Source: Buxus sempervirens
Taxonomy: Eukaryota > Streptophyta > Magnoliopsida > Buxales > Buxaceae
Length of the DNA stretch: 64,000 nucleotides
Direction of reading: 5' to 3'
Assembly: GCA_947561395.2 (NCBI GenBank)
Contig: OX387193.1
Coordinates: 36,282,255-36,346,254, forward strand
Shown here piece by piece: positions 10,871 to 23,466 of this stretch. Positions within the stretch are counted from its first letter, which is position 1. The number at the start of each line of letters is the position of its first letter. Under the pieces are notes generated by a model, which saw only the letters and a list, made by a program, of their open reading frames with translations, made no database searches and was not told the DNA's origin. The position numbers and the translations under genes were made by a program.

Positions 10871-10887
10871 CCCCAGCAGAGTCGCCA
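10871..10887 (-). other. Primer binding site of element A (tRNA-Arg type)
   Basis: The coding strand reads TGGCGACTCTGCTGGGG three bases after the 5' LTR end. This is close to the complement of the 3' end of plant tRNA-Arg (CCCCAG..GAGTCGCCA). Ogre/Tat elements are known to use a tRNA-Arg primer. Confidence 0.75.
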
Positions 10888-11937
10888 AGCTGTGCGCGCG
10901 TGGGAAACGCGGCACGGGGTATTCGGAGTCGCCACCGCCTGATGGGGTGCAGGCGGACACCTGGGTGCCTAATCTTGTCTAATTAGGGCTCTTGGTCTGC
11001 GGCTTGAGATTCTAAGGTTGGTTCTCGGTTGCGGGCTGGGGAAGTCCGTAGACACCCCAATCCACCCCGTCGGATGACGGGTCCCGTGGGTTCCCTATTT
11101 TGAGTCAGCTTTGTCTATTTTGGTTCTCACCCGATTCCTAATCCGATATGCAATTTGTTTAAGTCTGTCGGGGCCACCTGAGTGGTGTGGGTCCCTTTAA
11201 TGGATTTTATCTTATTTGCTTTAGGTTATCTGAGTCTGGCTGGGTGGGCCCCATTGGAAGGCCCACGGTGTTCTTGTTGGGCCTTGGCAAGCCCATGTAC
11301 CCTTGGTGGGCCTTAGTCTAACCCTAAGAGGCCCTGTGGGCTTTTGGATAATAAGTTGGTTTTATTCAGGGTTTAAGTTTTAGGCTTAAGTGGTTTGCAT
11401 GTAAGTGGTGGGCCGTATCGGTTTTGGGCCCCTCAGGTGGGCCCCCCACGATGGCTAAGTAATTTTGGGTTATTTTATTTAATTCTACCAAGATGGGCTG
11501 GTCACTGGGCTTGGGGCCCATGATCCAGGTTTCGGGCTTTGAAAGCCCAGTGCTTCAAAGTTTAGGGTTTGCACCCTAACTTGGTTTGGTTAGCGGGCTT
11601 TGGCGGGCCCGACAGGCCCTAGCCCATGGTCTCGGCCAAACCACACAATTTATGCATTCATTCATCTCAAGGTGCGGGCGGGCCGCATTGGGCTTGGCCC
11701 ACTCGGTTCAAATGGTCCATTTTGCTTAAGTTATTTGACCCACATGCTTTGGTCCATTGGGCTTTGGTGGGCCCCGTTGGAAGGCCCACAAGTGTACCGG
11801 GTCGAACCGGTTGGTCCGGATCCCTAGCTGGGTTTCCGGGTGTCCCGGAAACCCTATCGGTTCACTAGCTTTGGCAAATTACAAATCAAAATTCAGCAAG
11901 TAATCAGAAAACTGCAAAAAAAAGCACACTTCTGTGT

Positions 11938-12040
11938 GTATCCGGAAACTCAGGCCGGATACACACAGTCTATAGGTGATCCGGTCTTTATGGCCGGATA
12001 TGCATGACCCCTAGATGATCCGGCCTGAGTTGCCGGATCA
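11938..12040. repeat. Palindrome block downstream of the A promoter
   Basis: Three hairpin-capable units using the same core as the upstream block (22488-22735): GTATCCGG..CCGGATAC, GATCCGG..CCGGATA, and GATCCGG..CCGGATCA. Element B inserted at the end of the third unit. Confidence 0.8.
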
Positions 12041-14399
12041 TGTAACGCCCCGAACCCGGATCAGTCCAAACCGGCACCTGACCCGAACCCGGATCGCTAC
12101 TGTAACGACCCGAATTTAGTTCAACAACCAAATCCGAGGTGTTACTGGCCCATATCAATCACAACATCAATAACATACCAAACCAAAGAAAGTAAATCCA
12201 ATCCATATATAATCCATCAGAGTTGCGGAAACAAGTATGTGCGGAAGTGTAGATTAAAATCATCAAACAAGCATGAAGCTTGACCATCAATCAATAGTAT
12301 CAAAGTCTGGTAGTATGAATTGGTTACGAACTCTCTCTTGTCTCTCTCATACATCAAATCCAATTAATGATAATAAACCAATTAAAATGCTAAGTCTATA
12401 ACATCAATCCACCTCAGATAAGATCGGGATAATAGTAATCCTCTGGAGAATACTCAGCTATCTCTCCCTGGAAGTCTAAGAGATCCCCCTCTCGCGTATC
12501 AGCTGAAAAAAATGGAATAACAGTAGGGTGAGATACGAATATCTCAGTAGGTAACACATGCATGATTAAACAGTTAATATACGGAAAGTAGCAGTTCATG
12601 CACGAATAAGTCACATCGATTAATCAGGCTCGTATAATCATTCGTATCATTCGTAAATACAAAACAGTATACTAAACAGTTCTAGAGATGAATTCCAGCA
12701 AGTTTTAATATAAGAACTCAATAGCCAAATCAATAGCATAATCCATGCATTGCCAGGATGTACTAAGCAGTCACATCCAACCCATATCCCAATCACATGC
12801 ATCCCGCACGTGCAAGATAAGAATAATAATCATATCAAGTGTTGTGTTTTCAGTGTCATTGTAGGACTCACAAAGATAGATAAACCTTTTGAGATGATTC
12901 TCAACCAATTGCTATACCACCGTGCGTCTTAGGAGCGATGCTACTAATGATACTCAAGCCCCATGCAGCGCAGCTTAGACAAGAGCCGTAGTCACCGACT
13001 TATTGCACACGTACCCATCAAAGTTGGCATGTACCACCAGCATGCAGCACCAGAATCAATACATGGAGGTGGTTGCTTATCCACATGTACAGGGAATCAC
13101 CAGCGGCTCACCGGGGTGTCCCTCCAGACATAGGACCTTCCCAGACAAACTAACTTGCAAAGGAAGCGCGTCGCATATAGGAGTAACTCAACTCAAATGA
13201 CATATCCCTCAGCTATCTAGCTACGACTATGGATCCACAACCAGCTATGCCCACTAGACTCCAAAACTTCCCTAAAGTGTCATATTCTATAAGGGTTGGT
13301 GCCTAGCGGCATATAATGGTTATATCTGTACATTTACTTCAATATTTATTCATCTGAATTCAGTATTCTCTTTAGAAAGTATTCTGATTTATAATGTCAT
13401 TTAGAGGTATTTAGATAGTCAAATGATAGTTAGGCTTCTCCAAAATCACGTTTCTCATTTACCTTCAAAACTTGGCAACTATTGTCCTAAATATCTCCCT
13501 AATTTGTTTTTCTGTAAAACAGGGGTTTAGGTAATTTATTTTGGTCTTAAAGCACCTTAATTAATCATTAAAATTGTCTAAAAATAGTTTAGAATTGAAT
13601 TAGGTTCGAAATTAGGAAAAATTGGAAATTCTGTTGAGAGCGCCTAGGATCGCTCAGGATCGCCCTGGCGGTCCCAGGTCAGCGGTCGTGTATTTTCGAG
13701 CGCCCGCGGTCCGTCTTCTCGCGGTCTACGGCGCCCTAATTTTATTCAACCAGCGCCGAGGATCGCCGACGAGCGCCGAGCACAGTCGAGGTCGGCGGTC
13801 GTGCGAAATCGAGCCGGAATAGTTCTAAATCACGATTTTTCTCGTCTAAACTCATTCTAGTGTATTTCTAACATGCTTAGCTAACTAAATACAACATTAC
13901 ATATCATAGAAACATGCATTTGCGATTAACCAAGGAAAAATCCAATTTCAAAACCAAAACGGTGTCACCTACCTCGTATACGCGTTTCTCCTCTTCTCTT
14001 CTGAACAGCAAACCCCCAAACCTCTCCTCAGTTGCAAGGCAAGGCTCTGAGCAAGTTCCCTTGGTCTTCCCCCTTCCTTCTCTTTCTTCTCTTCTCGGTC
14101 GTTTCAACTCTCGTCGTTTGCGGCTGAATAATACGAGCGAGAATACGATTAGGTTATTTTAATGCATATATATACTCCCTGATCCCATGCATCTCCCATG
14201 CAAACTCTCCCATACACCTCGCCCAATTAAAATACGTACCTCGATATCTCAAGATCGGACGGTCAGATCTGCGTCTAATTCTGGATCTTCACTAAACTGA
14301 TCACCCCCTACAAGAATAAAATATTCCCATCGATCATAACCCTCAGTAATATTATTTACTAATTTAATTTATTATTTAAGTAAAATTCGGGGTTTTACA
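12041..14399 (-). repeat. 3' LTR of element B
   Basis: A 2359-bp LTR, starting TGTAACGCCCC and ending GGGGTTTTACA on the plus strand. It has a TATA box at 14166-14174 and a GC-rich mini-repeat patch (13633-13815) with recurring AGCGCC and GGATCGC. Confidence 0.95.
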
Positions 14400-17300
14400 T
14401 CCTCCCCTCCTAAAAGAAAAATTTCGTCCTCGAAATTTACCTTGTGGTTCTGGAAATAAGTTGGGATACTTTCTCTGCATTTCCGATTCCAATTCCCATG
14501 TAGCTTCCTCAGTCGTGTGGTTTTGCCAAAGTACTTTCACAAGTGGTATTACTTTAGTACGGAGAACCTGTTCCTTCCTGTCTAAAATCTCAACTGGATG
14601 CTCCTCGTAAGTCAAGTCCCCTCGCACTACTATCGGTTCATGCTGAATGATATGAGTAGGGTCGTGCACGTACTTCCTCAACATAGAAACATGGAATACG
14701 TCATGAACTCCTTCCAATTGTGTAGGTAAAGCCAATCTGTATGCTAATGGTCCCACTGTACCCTTAATCTCAAACGGACCTATATATCTGGGAGCCAATT
14801 TGCCTTTCTTTCCAAACCTCTTGATTCCACGAGATGGTGATATCTTCAGAAATACCCAATCTCCAACTTCAAAATGCAAGTCTCTTCTTCTGGTATCTGC
14901 ATAACTCTTTTGACGACTCTGGGCTGTAAGCATGTTTCGCCTAATCTGATTCACCTTCTCAATGCTATCTTGTACAATCTGGGGCCCAATGAGTTGTCTT
15001 TCACCAACTTCCACCCAGCACACTGGGGATCTACATGGTCTTCCATAAAGTGCCTCGAATGGTGCCATCTGAATACTCGCTTGATAGCTGTTATTATAGG
15101 CAAACTCCACCAATGGTAGGTGCTGATTCCAACTGCCTCCCCAATCCATAACACAGCATCTCAACATGTCTTCCAAAGTCTGAATGGTACGCTCGGACTG
15201 TCCATCTGTCTGAGGATGATAACTAGTGCTGAAATTAAGCTTAGTCCCCAAAGCTGCCTGAAATGCAAGCCAAAAGCGTGCTGTGAATCGTGCATCTCTA
15301 TCCGACACTATAGAAACCGGCACTCCATGAAGTCTCACTATCTCCCTGACATATAACTCAGCTAAAGACTTCAATGGCTGTGTAGTGCTCATAGGCAAGA
15401 AATGCGCAGACTTAGTCAGTCTATCCACGACAACCCAAATAGCATCTTCCTTCCTTGCTGTCAGTGGTAGTCCAGATACAAAATCCATAGTTACATGCTC
15501 CCACTTCCACTCTGGAATAGGAAGCGACTGAAGTAAACCAGGTGGTTTCCGATGTTCAGCTTTTACTTGCTGGCATATCAAACACTTTGCCACATACTCT
15601 GCAATCTCTCTCTTCATTCCTGACCACCAATAGATTTCTTTCAAGTTCTTGTACATTTTCGTACTTCCTGGGTGAACTGCATACTTCGATCTATGACCCT
15701 CTGATAATATCTTCTCCTTAATCTCCTCATCAGCTGGAACACAAATACGACTTCTATATCTCAATAGCCCATCTCTATCTGAGAAGTCTACAGCTGCCTC
15801 AGATCCTCTACTCATCATCTCCCTAGTCTGGATCAGCTGTGGGTCAATCAGTTGTTTCTCCCGAATCAACTGAACCAAATCTGGTTCAATCTGAACACGA
15901 GCAACTCGGATCACTCCATCCTGTGGCATGCTAAACTCTCCCTGCCAATCTCTGACTGAATCAATCAATCTACACTGGCTCATCATGAAAGATGCTAAAG
16001 TAGCTATTTGACCTTCAACTGAACTTTTTCTACTCAAAGCATCCGCCACTACATTTGCCTTACCAGGGTGGTATTGCAAAGTAAACTTGAAATCCTTTAA
16101 CAAATCCATCCACCTTCGCTGTCTCATATTCAGGTCTTTCTGTGAAAACAGATATCTCAAGCTCTTATGATCAGAAAAGATCTCAAACTCTACTCCATAA
16201 AGGTAATGCCTCCATAGCTTCAATGCAAAGACTATGGCTGCAAGCTCCAAATCGTGGGTAGGGTAGTTCTTCTCATGTGGCCTCAACAATCTCGAAGCAT
16301 ACGCTATAACTCTGCCCTGCTGCATCAATACACATCCCAAGCCTATCCTAGAAGCATCACAATATACTGCAAATGCCTCATCCATGGATGGCACAATCAA
16401 CACTGGTGCAGTAGTCAATCTCTGCTTCAATTCCTGAAAACTCTGCTCACATTTTTCATCCCATTGAAACTTCACTGCTTTCTTGGTTAGATTAGATAAC
16501 GGTGCAGCTATACGCGAAAATCCTGCAATGAATCTCCTATAGTAACCTGCCATACCAAGGAAACTCCTGACCTCTGTCACTGTAGTAAGCCTCGGCCATT
16601 CTGCCACTGCCTTAACCTTCTCAGGGTCCACAGATATACCCTCTCCTGAGATAACATGACCTAAGAAAGAAATTTGCCTTAGCCAAAACTGGCATTTGCT
16701 AAATTTCCCATACAACCCGTGGTCTCTCAAAGTGCACAATACTAACTTCAAATGCCCTTCATGTGCTTCTCGGGTCTTAGAATATACTAGGATGTCATCA
16801 ATGAACACCACTACGAAACTGTCCAAGTATGCATGAAAAATTCTGTTCATGAGGTCCATGAAAACAGCTGGGGCATTGGTCAACCCAAAAGGCATAACCA
16901 AGAACTCATAATGCCCATAGCGTGTACGAAAAGCTGTCTTCTCTATGTCCTCCTCTGCTACTCTCACCTGATGATATCCTGACCTCAAGTCTATCTTGGA
17001 GAACCAAGATGCTCCTCCTAACTGATCAAACAGGTCATCAATCCTAGGCAACGGATACTTGTTCTTCACTGTTACTTGATTCAGTTGCCTATAATCGATA
17101 CACATCCTCATGCTACCATCCTTCTTCTGGACAAATAGAACTGGAGCGCCCCACGGAGACATACTCGGTCTGATGAAACCTTTTTCCTGGAGCTCATCTA
17201 ACTGTTTCTTAAGTTCCTCCTGTTCTAGTTTCGCAAGCCTATAGGGTGGTTTCGAAACTGGAGCCGTACCAGGCATCAACTGTATCCTGAACTCTACTCC

Positions 17301-18737
17301 TCTAGCAGGTGGTAATCCAGGTAAATCCTCTGGAAACACATCCGCAAACTCCTGTACAACAGGTACATCGGAGATGACAAGGGTGTCACTCCTAAGCTCC
17401 TCTGCTATCACAGATGCTACCAGACCAATCCGAGACTTCAACCCCTCACATTTGAAACAATGAGTGGTCTGATCTGGCCCTCTAACTATCACTGTACTCG
17501 CATAACAGTCCAATGTCACATGGTGTCTACATAGCCAATCCATCCCCAATATCACATCAAAACCTCCAATGTCTAAGGCAATCAAATCACCAGATAACTC
17601 TAATCTACCCAATCTAATCATACAGTCTCTATACATATGCTCCACTCGAGTAGACTCTCCCAAAGGTGTGTGCACAGACAAAACAACATCCAATTCAGTG
17701 GGTGACAAACCAATCCGTTGTGCACAAGCAGGCGATATAAAAGAATGGGAAGCACCAGAATCAAACAGAACACATGCTGATCTACCACAGATGAAGAGAA
17801 TACCTCCAATCAACTCAGGTGTCTCGGGATCACCCTCAATATCCTCCACACGATCGGGCTCACGCTCCTCATGTGCATCCACTGCATATACCCTCGCTGG
17901 CTGCTGCTGAGCAGGTACTGTCTGCCTCTGGCCTCCTCTCTGAACTGATCCTCTGCCCTGGGGCTTCTGTCCAACCGGTGCTCTCTGAGCTGGCTGCTGA
18001 AACTGTGGCCTCTGTGGAAAAGCAGGCGCGGTCTCTGGCGATGGTAATGCAGGTCGTGGCACTGCTAACGGCTGATAACTAGTAGGAAACCGACAATCCG
18101 TGATCCTGTGACCCGGCCTACCGCATCGGTAGCAGGTGCCTGGCGCTGCAACACACGGTCCAGGTACATGGTATCTGCCACAACTGCCACATGCCCTCGG
18201 AGCTGCTCTATACTGTCCTCCCGCAGGCTCTGCCCTAGACCAGTCTCTGGGTCTCTTGTTCCCACTAAGGAAACTTCTCTGATCTGCCGGCCTCGTAGGC
18301 GGCCTAGCTCTGCTCTGACTCGCTCTAGCCTCCAAGTCACTCTCAGCTCTAGTGGCTCTACGTACCACGTCCTTCAATTCGGTGCACAGGAGTACGGTCA
18401 GCATACTCCTAATCTCAGGCTTCAGACCCCGCTCAAAATGTGAAGTCAACCTCCGCTCATCCTGTGTCATGTGAGGTGCAAATCGAGACAAGGCTGCAAA
18501 TCTAGCCTCGTACTGAGCCACTGTCTGGCCTCCCTGTGTAATCTCCATAAATTCCCGCTCCTTCTTGAGCCGGACTTCCTCAGAAAAGTACTGGTCATAG
18601 AAGACCTCTCTGAATCTATCCCAAGTCATGTACGTAGCCTGTGGATCCTGCCTCTTCCTGGCTGTCCACCAATGCACTGCCTCTCCCTCAAACAAGAATG
18701 CTGCCAATCGCACTCTCCTGTCCATCGGGCATCCCAT
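14376..18737 (-). CDS. gag-pol: Gag-pol polyprotein of element B
   Basis: An open frame of 1453 residues from ATG 18737; the true gag start lies upstream at 19073, in the same frame, behind a TAG. Order: gag core (1-130); zinc knuckle [14 protein letters not shown] (202-215); protease LFDSGAS (324-330); RT with FIDDILVYS (645-653); RNase H with D794, D856 and D899; integrase zinc site H1015, H1022, C1052, C1055; integrase core D1085, D1146, E1182; and a C-terminal chromodomain-like segment (about 1382-1428, [15 protein letters not shown] and VKVLWQNH). All catalytic positions I can recognise are present. The product copies and integrates the element. The frame continues through the polypurine tract and stops 24 bases inside the 3' LTR, so the last residues are encoded by the tract and the LTR. 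Confidence 0.95.
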   Translation of the reverse strand: MGCPMDRRVRLAAFLFEGEAVHWWTARKRQDPQATYMTWDRFREVFYDQYFSEEVRLKKEREFMEITQGGQTVAQYEARFAALSRFAPHMTQDERRLTSHFERGLKPEIRSMLTVLLCTELKDVVRRATRAESDLEARASQSRARPPTRPADQRSFLSGNKRPRDWSRAEPAGGQYRAAPRACGSCGRYHVPGPCVAAPGTCYRCGRPGHRITDCRFPTSYQPLAVPRPALPSPETAPAFPQRPQFQQPAQRAPVGQKPQGRGSVQRGGQRQTVPAQQQPARVYAVDAHEEREPDRVEDIEGDPETPELIGGILFICGRSACVLFDSGASHSFISPACAQRIGLSPTELDVVLSVHTPLGESTRVEHMYRDCMIRLGRLELSGDLIALDIGGFDVILGMDWLCRHHVTLDCYASTVIVRGPDQTTHCFKCEGLKSRIGLVASVIAEELRSDTLVISDVPVVQEFADVFPEDLPGLPPARGVEFRIQLMPGTAPVSKPPYRLAKLEQEELKKQLDELQEKGFIRPSMSPWGAPVLFVQKKDGSMRMCIDYRQLNQVTVKNKYPLPRIDDLFDQLGGASWFSKIDLRSGYHQVRVAEEDIEKTAFRTRYGHYEFLVMPFGLTNAPAVFMDLMNRIFHAYLDSFVVVFIDDILVYSKTREAHEGHLKLVLCTLRDHGLYGKFSKCQFWLRQISFLGHVISGEGISVDPEKVKAVAEWPRLTTVTEVRSFLGMAGYYRRFIAGFSRIAAPLSNLTKKAVKFQWDEKCEQSFQELKQRLTTAPVLIVPSMDEAFAVYCDASRIGLGCVLMQQGRVIAYASRLLRPHEKNYPTHDLELAAIVFALKLWRHYLYGVEFEIFSDHKSLRYLFSQKDLNMRQRRWMDLLKDFKFTLQYHPGKANVVADALSRKSSVEGQIATLASFMMSQCRLIDSVRDWQGEFSMPQDGVIRVARVQIEPDLVQLIREKQLIDPQLIQTREMMSRGSEAAVDFSDRDGLLRYRSRICVPADEEIKEKILSEGHRSKYAVHPGSTKMYKNLKEIYWWSGMKREIAEYVAKCLICQQVKAEHRKPPGLLQSLPIPEWKWEHVTMDFVSGLPLTARKEDAIWVVVDRLTKSAHFLPMSTTQPLKSLAELYVREIVRLHGVPVSIVSDRDARFTARFWLAFQAALGTKLNFSTSYHPQTDGQSERTIQTLEDMLRCCVMDWGGSWNQHLPLVEFAYNNSYQASIQMAPFEALYGRPCRSPVCWVEVGERQLIGPQIVQDSIEKVNQIRRNMLTAQSRQKSYADTRRRDLHFEVGDWVFLKISPSRGIKRFGKKGKLAPRYIGPFEIKGTVGPLAYRLALPTQLEGVHDVFHVSMLRKYVHDPTHIIQHEPIVVRGDLTYEEHPVEILDRKEQVLRTKVIPLVKVLWQNHTTEEATWELESEMQRKYPNLFPEPQGKFRGRNFSFRRGGCKTPNFT
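14400..14411 (-). other. Polypurine tract of element B
   Basis: The minus strand reads AGGAGGGGAGGA immediately before the 3' LTR start TGTAAAACCCC. The gag-pol frame reads through this tract and ends inside the LTR. Confidence 0.9.
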
Positions 18738-18740
18738 GGC

Positions 18741-19073
18741 CTAAAAAATCCACTCGACTCGCATCAGCCATCTCTCAGCCTCCATAGGATCTGGTCGTCC
18801 ACTAAAGATAGGTGGATCCAACTTCCTGAACTGCTCGAGATCCTTGGCCGTATGTATGGCCCTCTCGTGTACAGGCTCCTCTCCATGACCATTGCCACCA
18901 TTTCCGCCATTTCCCTGCTGGCTCAGCCTCTCCTCTCTCTCCTTGGCAAGAAGCTCTGCCAGGCTGCTAACAACAGTCCATATATCACCCCCTGGAGGTG
19001 GTGGAGGTAATGGAACATCCTGCGGCTCCTCCTCAATAGGATCAACTCTAGCACGTCGTCCCCTGCCAGCCAT
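18741..19073 (-). pseudogene. gag: N-terminal gag segment of element B, closed by TAG
   Basis: Begins at ATG (MAGRGRRARVDP) 111 bases inside the primer binding site and runs 110 codons to a TAG at 18741-18743. It is in the same frame as the 1453-residue polyprotein, two codons before its first ATG. It has a proline run, a glycine/asparagine run and the start of the gag core (PPIFSGRPDPMEAERWL). The stop falls within the gag core, not at the gag/protease border, so programmed readthrough is unlikely. A recent nonsense mutation is the simplest reading. Confidence 0.85.
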
Positions 19074-19183
19074 CTGCAAAATTCAATTCCACTTGTTAGA
19101 ATCCAATAATTCTAGGGGTTCTATCTAGCGTACTCACAATCCCATTCCCCTAAAGTTTGGCTAATTCTAAGGTTAGGACCATT

Positions 19184-19195
19184 GCTCCGATACCA
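19184..19195 (-). other. Primer binding site of element B (tRNA-iMet type)
   Basis: The coding strand reads TGGTATCGGAGC four bases after the 5' LTR end. It differs by one base from the usual plant initiator-Met PBS TGGTATCAGAGC. Confidence 0.85.
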
Positions 19196-19199
19196 TCTC

Positions 19200-21558
19200 T
19201 GTAACGCCCCGAACCCGGATCAGTCCAAACCGGCACCTGACCCGAACCCGGATCGCTACTGTAACGACCCGAATTTAGTTCAACAACCAAATCCGAGGTG
19301 TTACTGGCCCATATCAATCACAACATCAATAACATACCAAACCAAAGAAAGTAAATCCAATCCATATATAATCCATCAGAGTTGCGGAAACAAGTATGTG
19401 CGGAAGTGTAGATTAAAATCATCAAACAAGCATGAAGCTTGACCATCAATCAATAGTATCAAAGTCTGGTAGTATGAATTGGTTACGAACTCTCTCTTGT
19501 CTCTCTCATACATCAAATCCAATTAATGATAATAAACCAATTAAAATGCTAAGTCTATAACATCAATCCACCTCAGATAAGATCGGGATAATAGTAATCC
19601 TCTGGAGAATACTCAGCTATCTCTCCCTGGAAGTCTAAGAGATCCCCCTCTCGCGTATCAGCTGAAAAAAATGGAATAACAGTAGGGTGAGATACGAATA
19701 TCTCAGTAGGTAACACATGCATGATTAAACAGTTAATATACGGAAAGTAGCAGTTCATGCACGAATAAGTCACATCGATTAATCAGGCTCGTATAATCAT
19801 TCGTATCATTCGTAAATACAAAACAGTATACTAAACAGTTCTAGAGATGAATTCCAGCAAGTTTTAATATAAGAACTCAATAGCCAAATCAATAGCATAA
19901 TCCATGCATTGCCAGGATGTACTAAGCAGTCACATCCAACCCATATCCCAATCACATGCATCCCGCACGTGCAAGATAAGAATAATAATCATATCAAGTG
20001 TTGTGTTTTCAGTGTCATTGTAGGACTCACAAAGATAGATAAACCTTTTGAGATGATTCTCAACCAATTGCTATACCACCGTGCGTCTTAGGAGCGATGC
20101 TACTAATGATACTCAAGCCCCATGCAGCGCAGCTTAGACAAGAGCCGTAGTCACCGACTTATTGCACACGTACCCATCAAAGTTGGCATGTACCACCAGC
20201 ATGCAGCACCAGAATCAATACATGGAGGTGGTTGCTTATCCACATGTACAGGGAATCACCAGCGGCTCACCGGGGTGTCCCTCCAGACATAGGACCTTCC
20301 CAGACAAACTAACTTGCAAAGGAAGCGCGTCGCATATAGGAGTAACTCAACTCAAATGACATATCCCTCAGCTATCTAGCTACGACTATGGATCCACAAC
20401 CAGCTATGCCCACTAGACTCCAAAACTTCCCTAAAGTGTCATATTCTATAAGGGTTGGTGCCTAGCGGCATATAATGGTTATATCTGTACATTTACTTCA
20501 ATATTTATTCATCTGAATTCAGTATTCTCTTTAGAAAGTATTCTGATTTATAATGTCATTTAGAGGTATTTAGATAGTCAAATGATAGTTAGGCTTTTCC
20601 AAAATCACGTTTCTCATTTACCTTCAAAACTTGGCAACTATTGTCCTAAATATCTCCCTAATTTGTTTTTCTGTAAAACAGGGGTTTAGGTAATTTATTT
20701 TGGTCTTAAAGCACCTTAATTAATCATTAAAATTGTCTAAAAATAGTTTAGAATTGAATTAGGTTCGAAATTAGGAAAAATTGGAAATTCTGTTGAGAGC
20801 GCCTAGGATCGCTCAGGATCGCCCTGGCGGTCCCAGGTCAGCGGTCGTGTATTTTCGAGCGCCCGCGGTCCGTCTTCTCGCGGTCTACGGCGCCCTAATT
20901 TTATTCAACCAGCGCCGAGGATCGCCGACGAGCGCCGAGCACAGTCGAGGTCGGCGGTCGTGCGAAATCGAGCCGGAATAGTTCTAAATCACGATTTTTC
21001 TCGTCTAAACTCATTCTAGTGTATTTCTAACATGCTTAGCTAACTAAATACAACATTACATATCATAGAAACATGCATTTGCGATTAACCAAGGAAAAAT
21101 CCAATTTCAAAACCAAAACGGTGTCACCTACCTCGTATACGCGTTTCTCCTCTTCTCTTCTGAACAGCAAACCCCCAAACCTCTCCTCAGTTGCAAGGCA
21201 AGGCTCTGAGCAAGTTCCCTTGGTCTTCCCCCTTCCTTCTCTTTCTTCTCTTCTCGGTCGTTTCAACTCTCGTCGTTTGCGGCTGAATAATACGAGCGAG
21301 AATACGATTAGGTTATTTTAATGCATATATATACTCCCTGATCCCATGCATCTCCCATGCAAACTCTCCCATACACCTCGCCCAATTAAAATACGTACCT
21401 CGATATCTCAAGATCGGACGGTCAGATCTGCGTCTAATTCTGGATCTTCACTAAACTGATCACCCCCTACAAGAATAAAATATTCCCATCGATCATAACC
21501 CTCAGTAATATTATTTACTAATTTAATTTATTATTTAAGTAAAATTCGGGGTTTTACA
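19200..21558 (-). repeat. 5' LTR of element B
   Basis: A 2359-bp LTR identical to 12041-14399 except for one base seen. The offset is constant (7159), so there are no net length differences. TATA is at 21325-21333 and the GC-rich patch at 20792-20974. Confidence 0.95.
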
Positions 21559-22468
21559 GATCACCCTAGAAGGCCTCCTTTTTTGATTCTGCCACTGGGG
21601 GTTGATTCCAGGGGCTTCCTAAGGCATTTTAAAAGTCTGGTGGGCCCTCGGATGGGCCCACGTAGGTTCAGATTTGGGAGAAGCCACACTTGGCTTCTCT
21701 CCTTGGGTTTACAGCAAGGTGAAGGGGCCTTGGGGAAGGGGATCATGCTTTCATGCCTCCATACTTCACCCAAACAGTGACCTACTCATATCAACTAAGC
21801 ATGCTTCTAGCAAATGAGAATCCATGCAAGCATATATGCAACAAAAACTTGAAGGAAGGGAAGAGAAGGGGGGATTATCATGGGGATACATTGGAGTGTA
21901 AAATAGGAAGGAACATGCTCCTTCTAAAAAACTTAGCCTGAACCTATGGACAGCAACCAACTAGGCTGATTAAAAATATGCTAACATAAGCTTCCATGCT
22001 TCCTACAAAAAAAACCCTACGTAGACTCCTTTGAAAGTAACTCTCATGCCATGAAAGAGACAACAAATACATGCTTAAAATGATGCTAACATGAACCCAT
22101 GCAAAGAAGGAAATGAAAGTAGGAGTATTCTTAGAAAAATCTGATTTAAATATATGTACGATATGAGGTAACAAGAAACCTTACCTGATGTGTACAGCCG
22201 ACTTCTGAGGTGTGCTTCAACCTCCTTTTGGCGTGGATGGAGCCGGAACACCCCTTTTGTAGCACCAACAGCAACAAAACCTCCCTTTGTCTCCGTGGGA
22301 AAGTGGGGAGGAAGAGGAAAGCAAGGGGTTCAATGGTCTTGGGATGGAGTGGGGTGGTTATGGAGGCAAAAGGGGGTTGAAGTGGGGGGATTCGGGTGAG
22401 AAAAAGTGGGGGAAGAAAGTTCAAGAGGGCTGGAATGAGCCAACCCTTGGAAAGGGGGCTGCTGCCCC

Positions 22469-22476
22469 CTTTTATA
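22469..22476 (-). promoter_or_regulatory. TATA box of the A LTR
   Basis: TATAAAAG followed by a G-rich stretch on the minus strand, placed between the two palindrome blocks. It is equivalent in position to TATA boxes in related LTRs at 43557 and 42527. Confidence 0.65.
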
Positions 22477-22487
22477 GAAATTTTAAT

Positions 22488-22735
22488 GTATCCGGACTTG
22501 GAGTCCGGATACACTATGTGCCATGTGTATCCGGCCTCCAAGGCTGGATACACTAAGCCTCATGTGTATCCGGTCTTGAAGGCCGGATACAAAACATAAT
22601 AATTGCAAAAATTTAATTCCGCCGCGAATTTGTCGGAGAATCGACGCGAATCTCGCCGAGCAAATCTTCGTATCCGACCTTGGAGTCCGGATATACATAA
22701 GGGTATGTGTATCCGGTATATTTGACCGGATATAA
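22488..22735. repeat. Palindrome block upstream of the A promoter
   Basis: Five hairpin-capable units. The first has perfect 10-bp arms, GTATCCGGAC and GTCCGGATAC (22488-22512). Others lie near 22527, 22566, 22670 and 22708. They sit directly upstream of the TATA box in coding sense. Confidence 0.85.
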
Positions 22736-23466
22736 ATCGAAAAATTACGGATTTGCCCTTCGACTTGACCGATTCGACCGATTTGACTGATTTGACACTT
22801 TTGGATATCTACGGATTGCCCCGTACGAATTTTTGTTTAGTCCTTGAGATTTTTGGATATTTAAGATTTAGCCCCCGAGATATTTTGCTGTGTTGGCAGC
22901 CACGTGTGCAGTTCTTGCGCCACGTGTGCAGTTTCCGGCTTTGCTGCTCGGAAACTTCGACAGATCCTATCTCCTTCATCCGAACTCCGATTTGAGCAAA
23001 CTCAATTGTGTTAAACTTGTATCGGAGCCCTCTATTTAATGACATGGGGCTAAGCACTTGGCACGGATTCCAAGAAAAAGTCAACTTTTGGCCTTCCCTT
23101 AAGTTTGACTGCCCTTAAAACCTTTATCCGGACTCCGATTCCTGCAAACCCAGTTGCGCTGGGACCGTGTCGGGATTCTCTATCCATTGGGCTAAAGTAA
23201 GGTATTTGGCACGGAAATCGAGAAAAAGTCAACTCTTGGCTTTTCCTTAAGTTTGACCGCCCGCAGAACCTTTATCCGGACTCCGATTCCTGCAAACCCA
23301 GTTGCGTTGGAACCGTGTCGAGATTCTTTATCCAATGGGATAGATCAAGGTGGCCAAATTTTATCTGATTAAAAGGTCAACTTTTCACTCCTTAGGGTTT
23401 GACTTTTTAGCAGGGTTTTGCATTTCTGGCTTTTTGGGAGCGCAAAAATGAGGTGCTTACACCCAC

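Larger units (their letters stand above)
12041..21558 (-). mobile_element. Element B: Tekay/Del-type chromovirus, nearly intact
   Basis: A complete 9518-bp Ty3/Gypsy element nested in the 5' LTR of A. Both LTRs are 2359 bp, ends are TG..CA, and the 5-bp target duplication GATCA flanks it (12036-12040, 21559-21563). I saw one LTR difference, C at 13438 against T at 20597, and all ORFs within the LTRs translate identically in both copies. PBS, gag-pol and polypurine tract are in order on the minus strand. Long LTRs, the pol arrangement and the C-terminal chromodomain-like segment place it with Tekay/Del chromoviruses. It is the youngest full element in the window. One in-frame TAG in gag is the only obvious defect. 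Confidence 0.95.
1..23461 (-). mobile_element. Element A: pol-less Tat/Ogre-like Ty3/Gypsy LTR retrotransposon
   Basis: Minus-strand element. Its 3' LTR lies at 1-269 (cut by the window edge) and its 5' LTR at 10891-23461. Inward from the LTRs come a polypurine tract (270-285) and a tRNA-Arg-type primer binding site (10871-10887). In coding order the interior holds leader, an ORF1 remnant, a 53-bp tandem array, gag, a second zinc-knuckle ORF and a long repeat-rich 3' region. No RT, RNase H or integrase is present in any frame, so the element cannot be autonomous. The 269 overlapping LTR bases differ at one position by my reading, which indicates a recent insertion. The 5' LTR is split by element B. 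The possible target duplication CCCAC follows at 23462-23466, but its partner is outside the window. The Tat/Ogre label rests on the PBS, the gag zinc knuckle, the upstream ORF1 and the similarity to element D. Confidence 0.85.
10891..23461 (-). repeat. 5' LTR of element A, split by element B
   Basis: The LTR occupies 10891-12040 and 21564-23461 (about 3.05 kb), interrupted by element B and one copy of its GATCA duplication. It starts TGTGCGCGCG and ends GGTGCTTACA on the plus strand. Landmarks in coding sense are U3 with about 146-bp tandem units (23040-23350), palindromes (22488-22735), a TATA box (22469-22476) and a second palindrome block (11938-12040). Confidence 0.9.

Noticed and set aside
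12414..14162. Small ORFs inside the B LTRs (also at 19573-21321)
   Set aside because: They are conserved between LTRs only because the LTRs are nearly identical. No family resemblance or start context.
14874..18443. Plus-strand ORFs of 60-113 codons across element B
   Set aside because: They are antisense shadows of the gag-pol frame.
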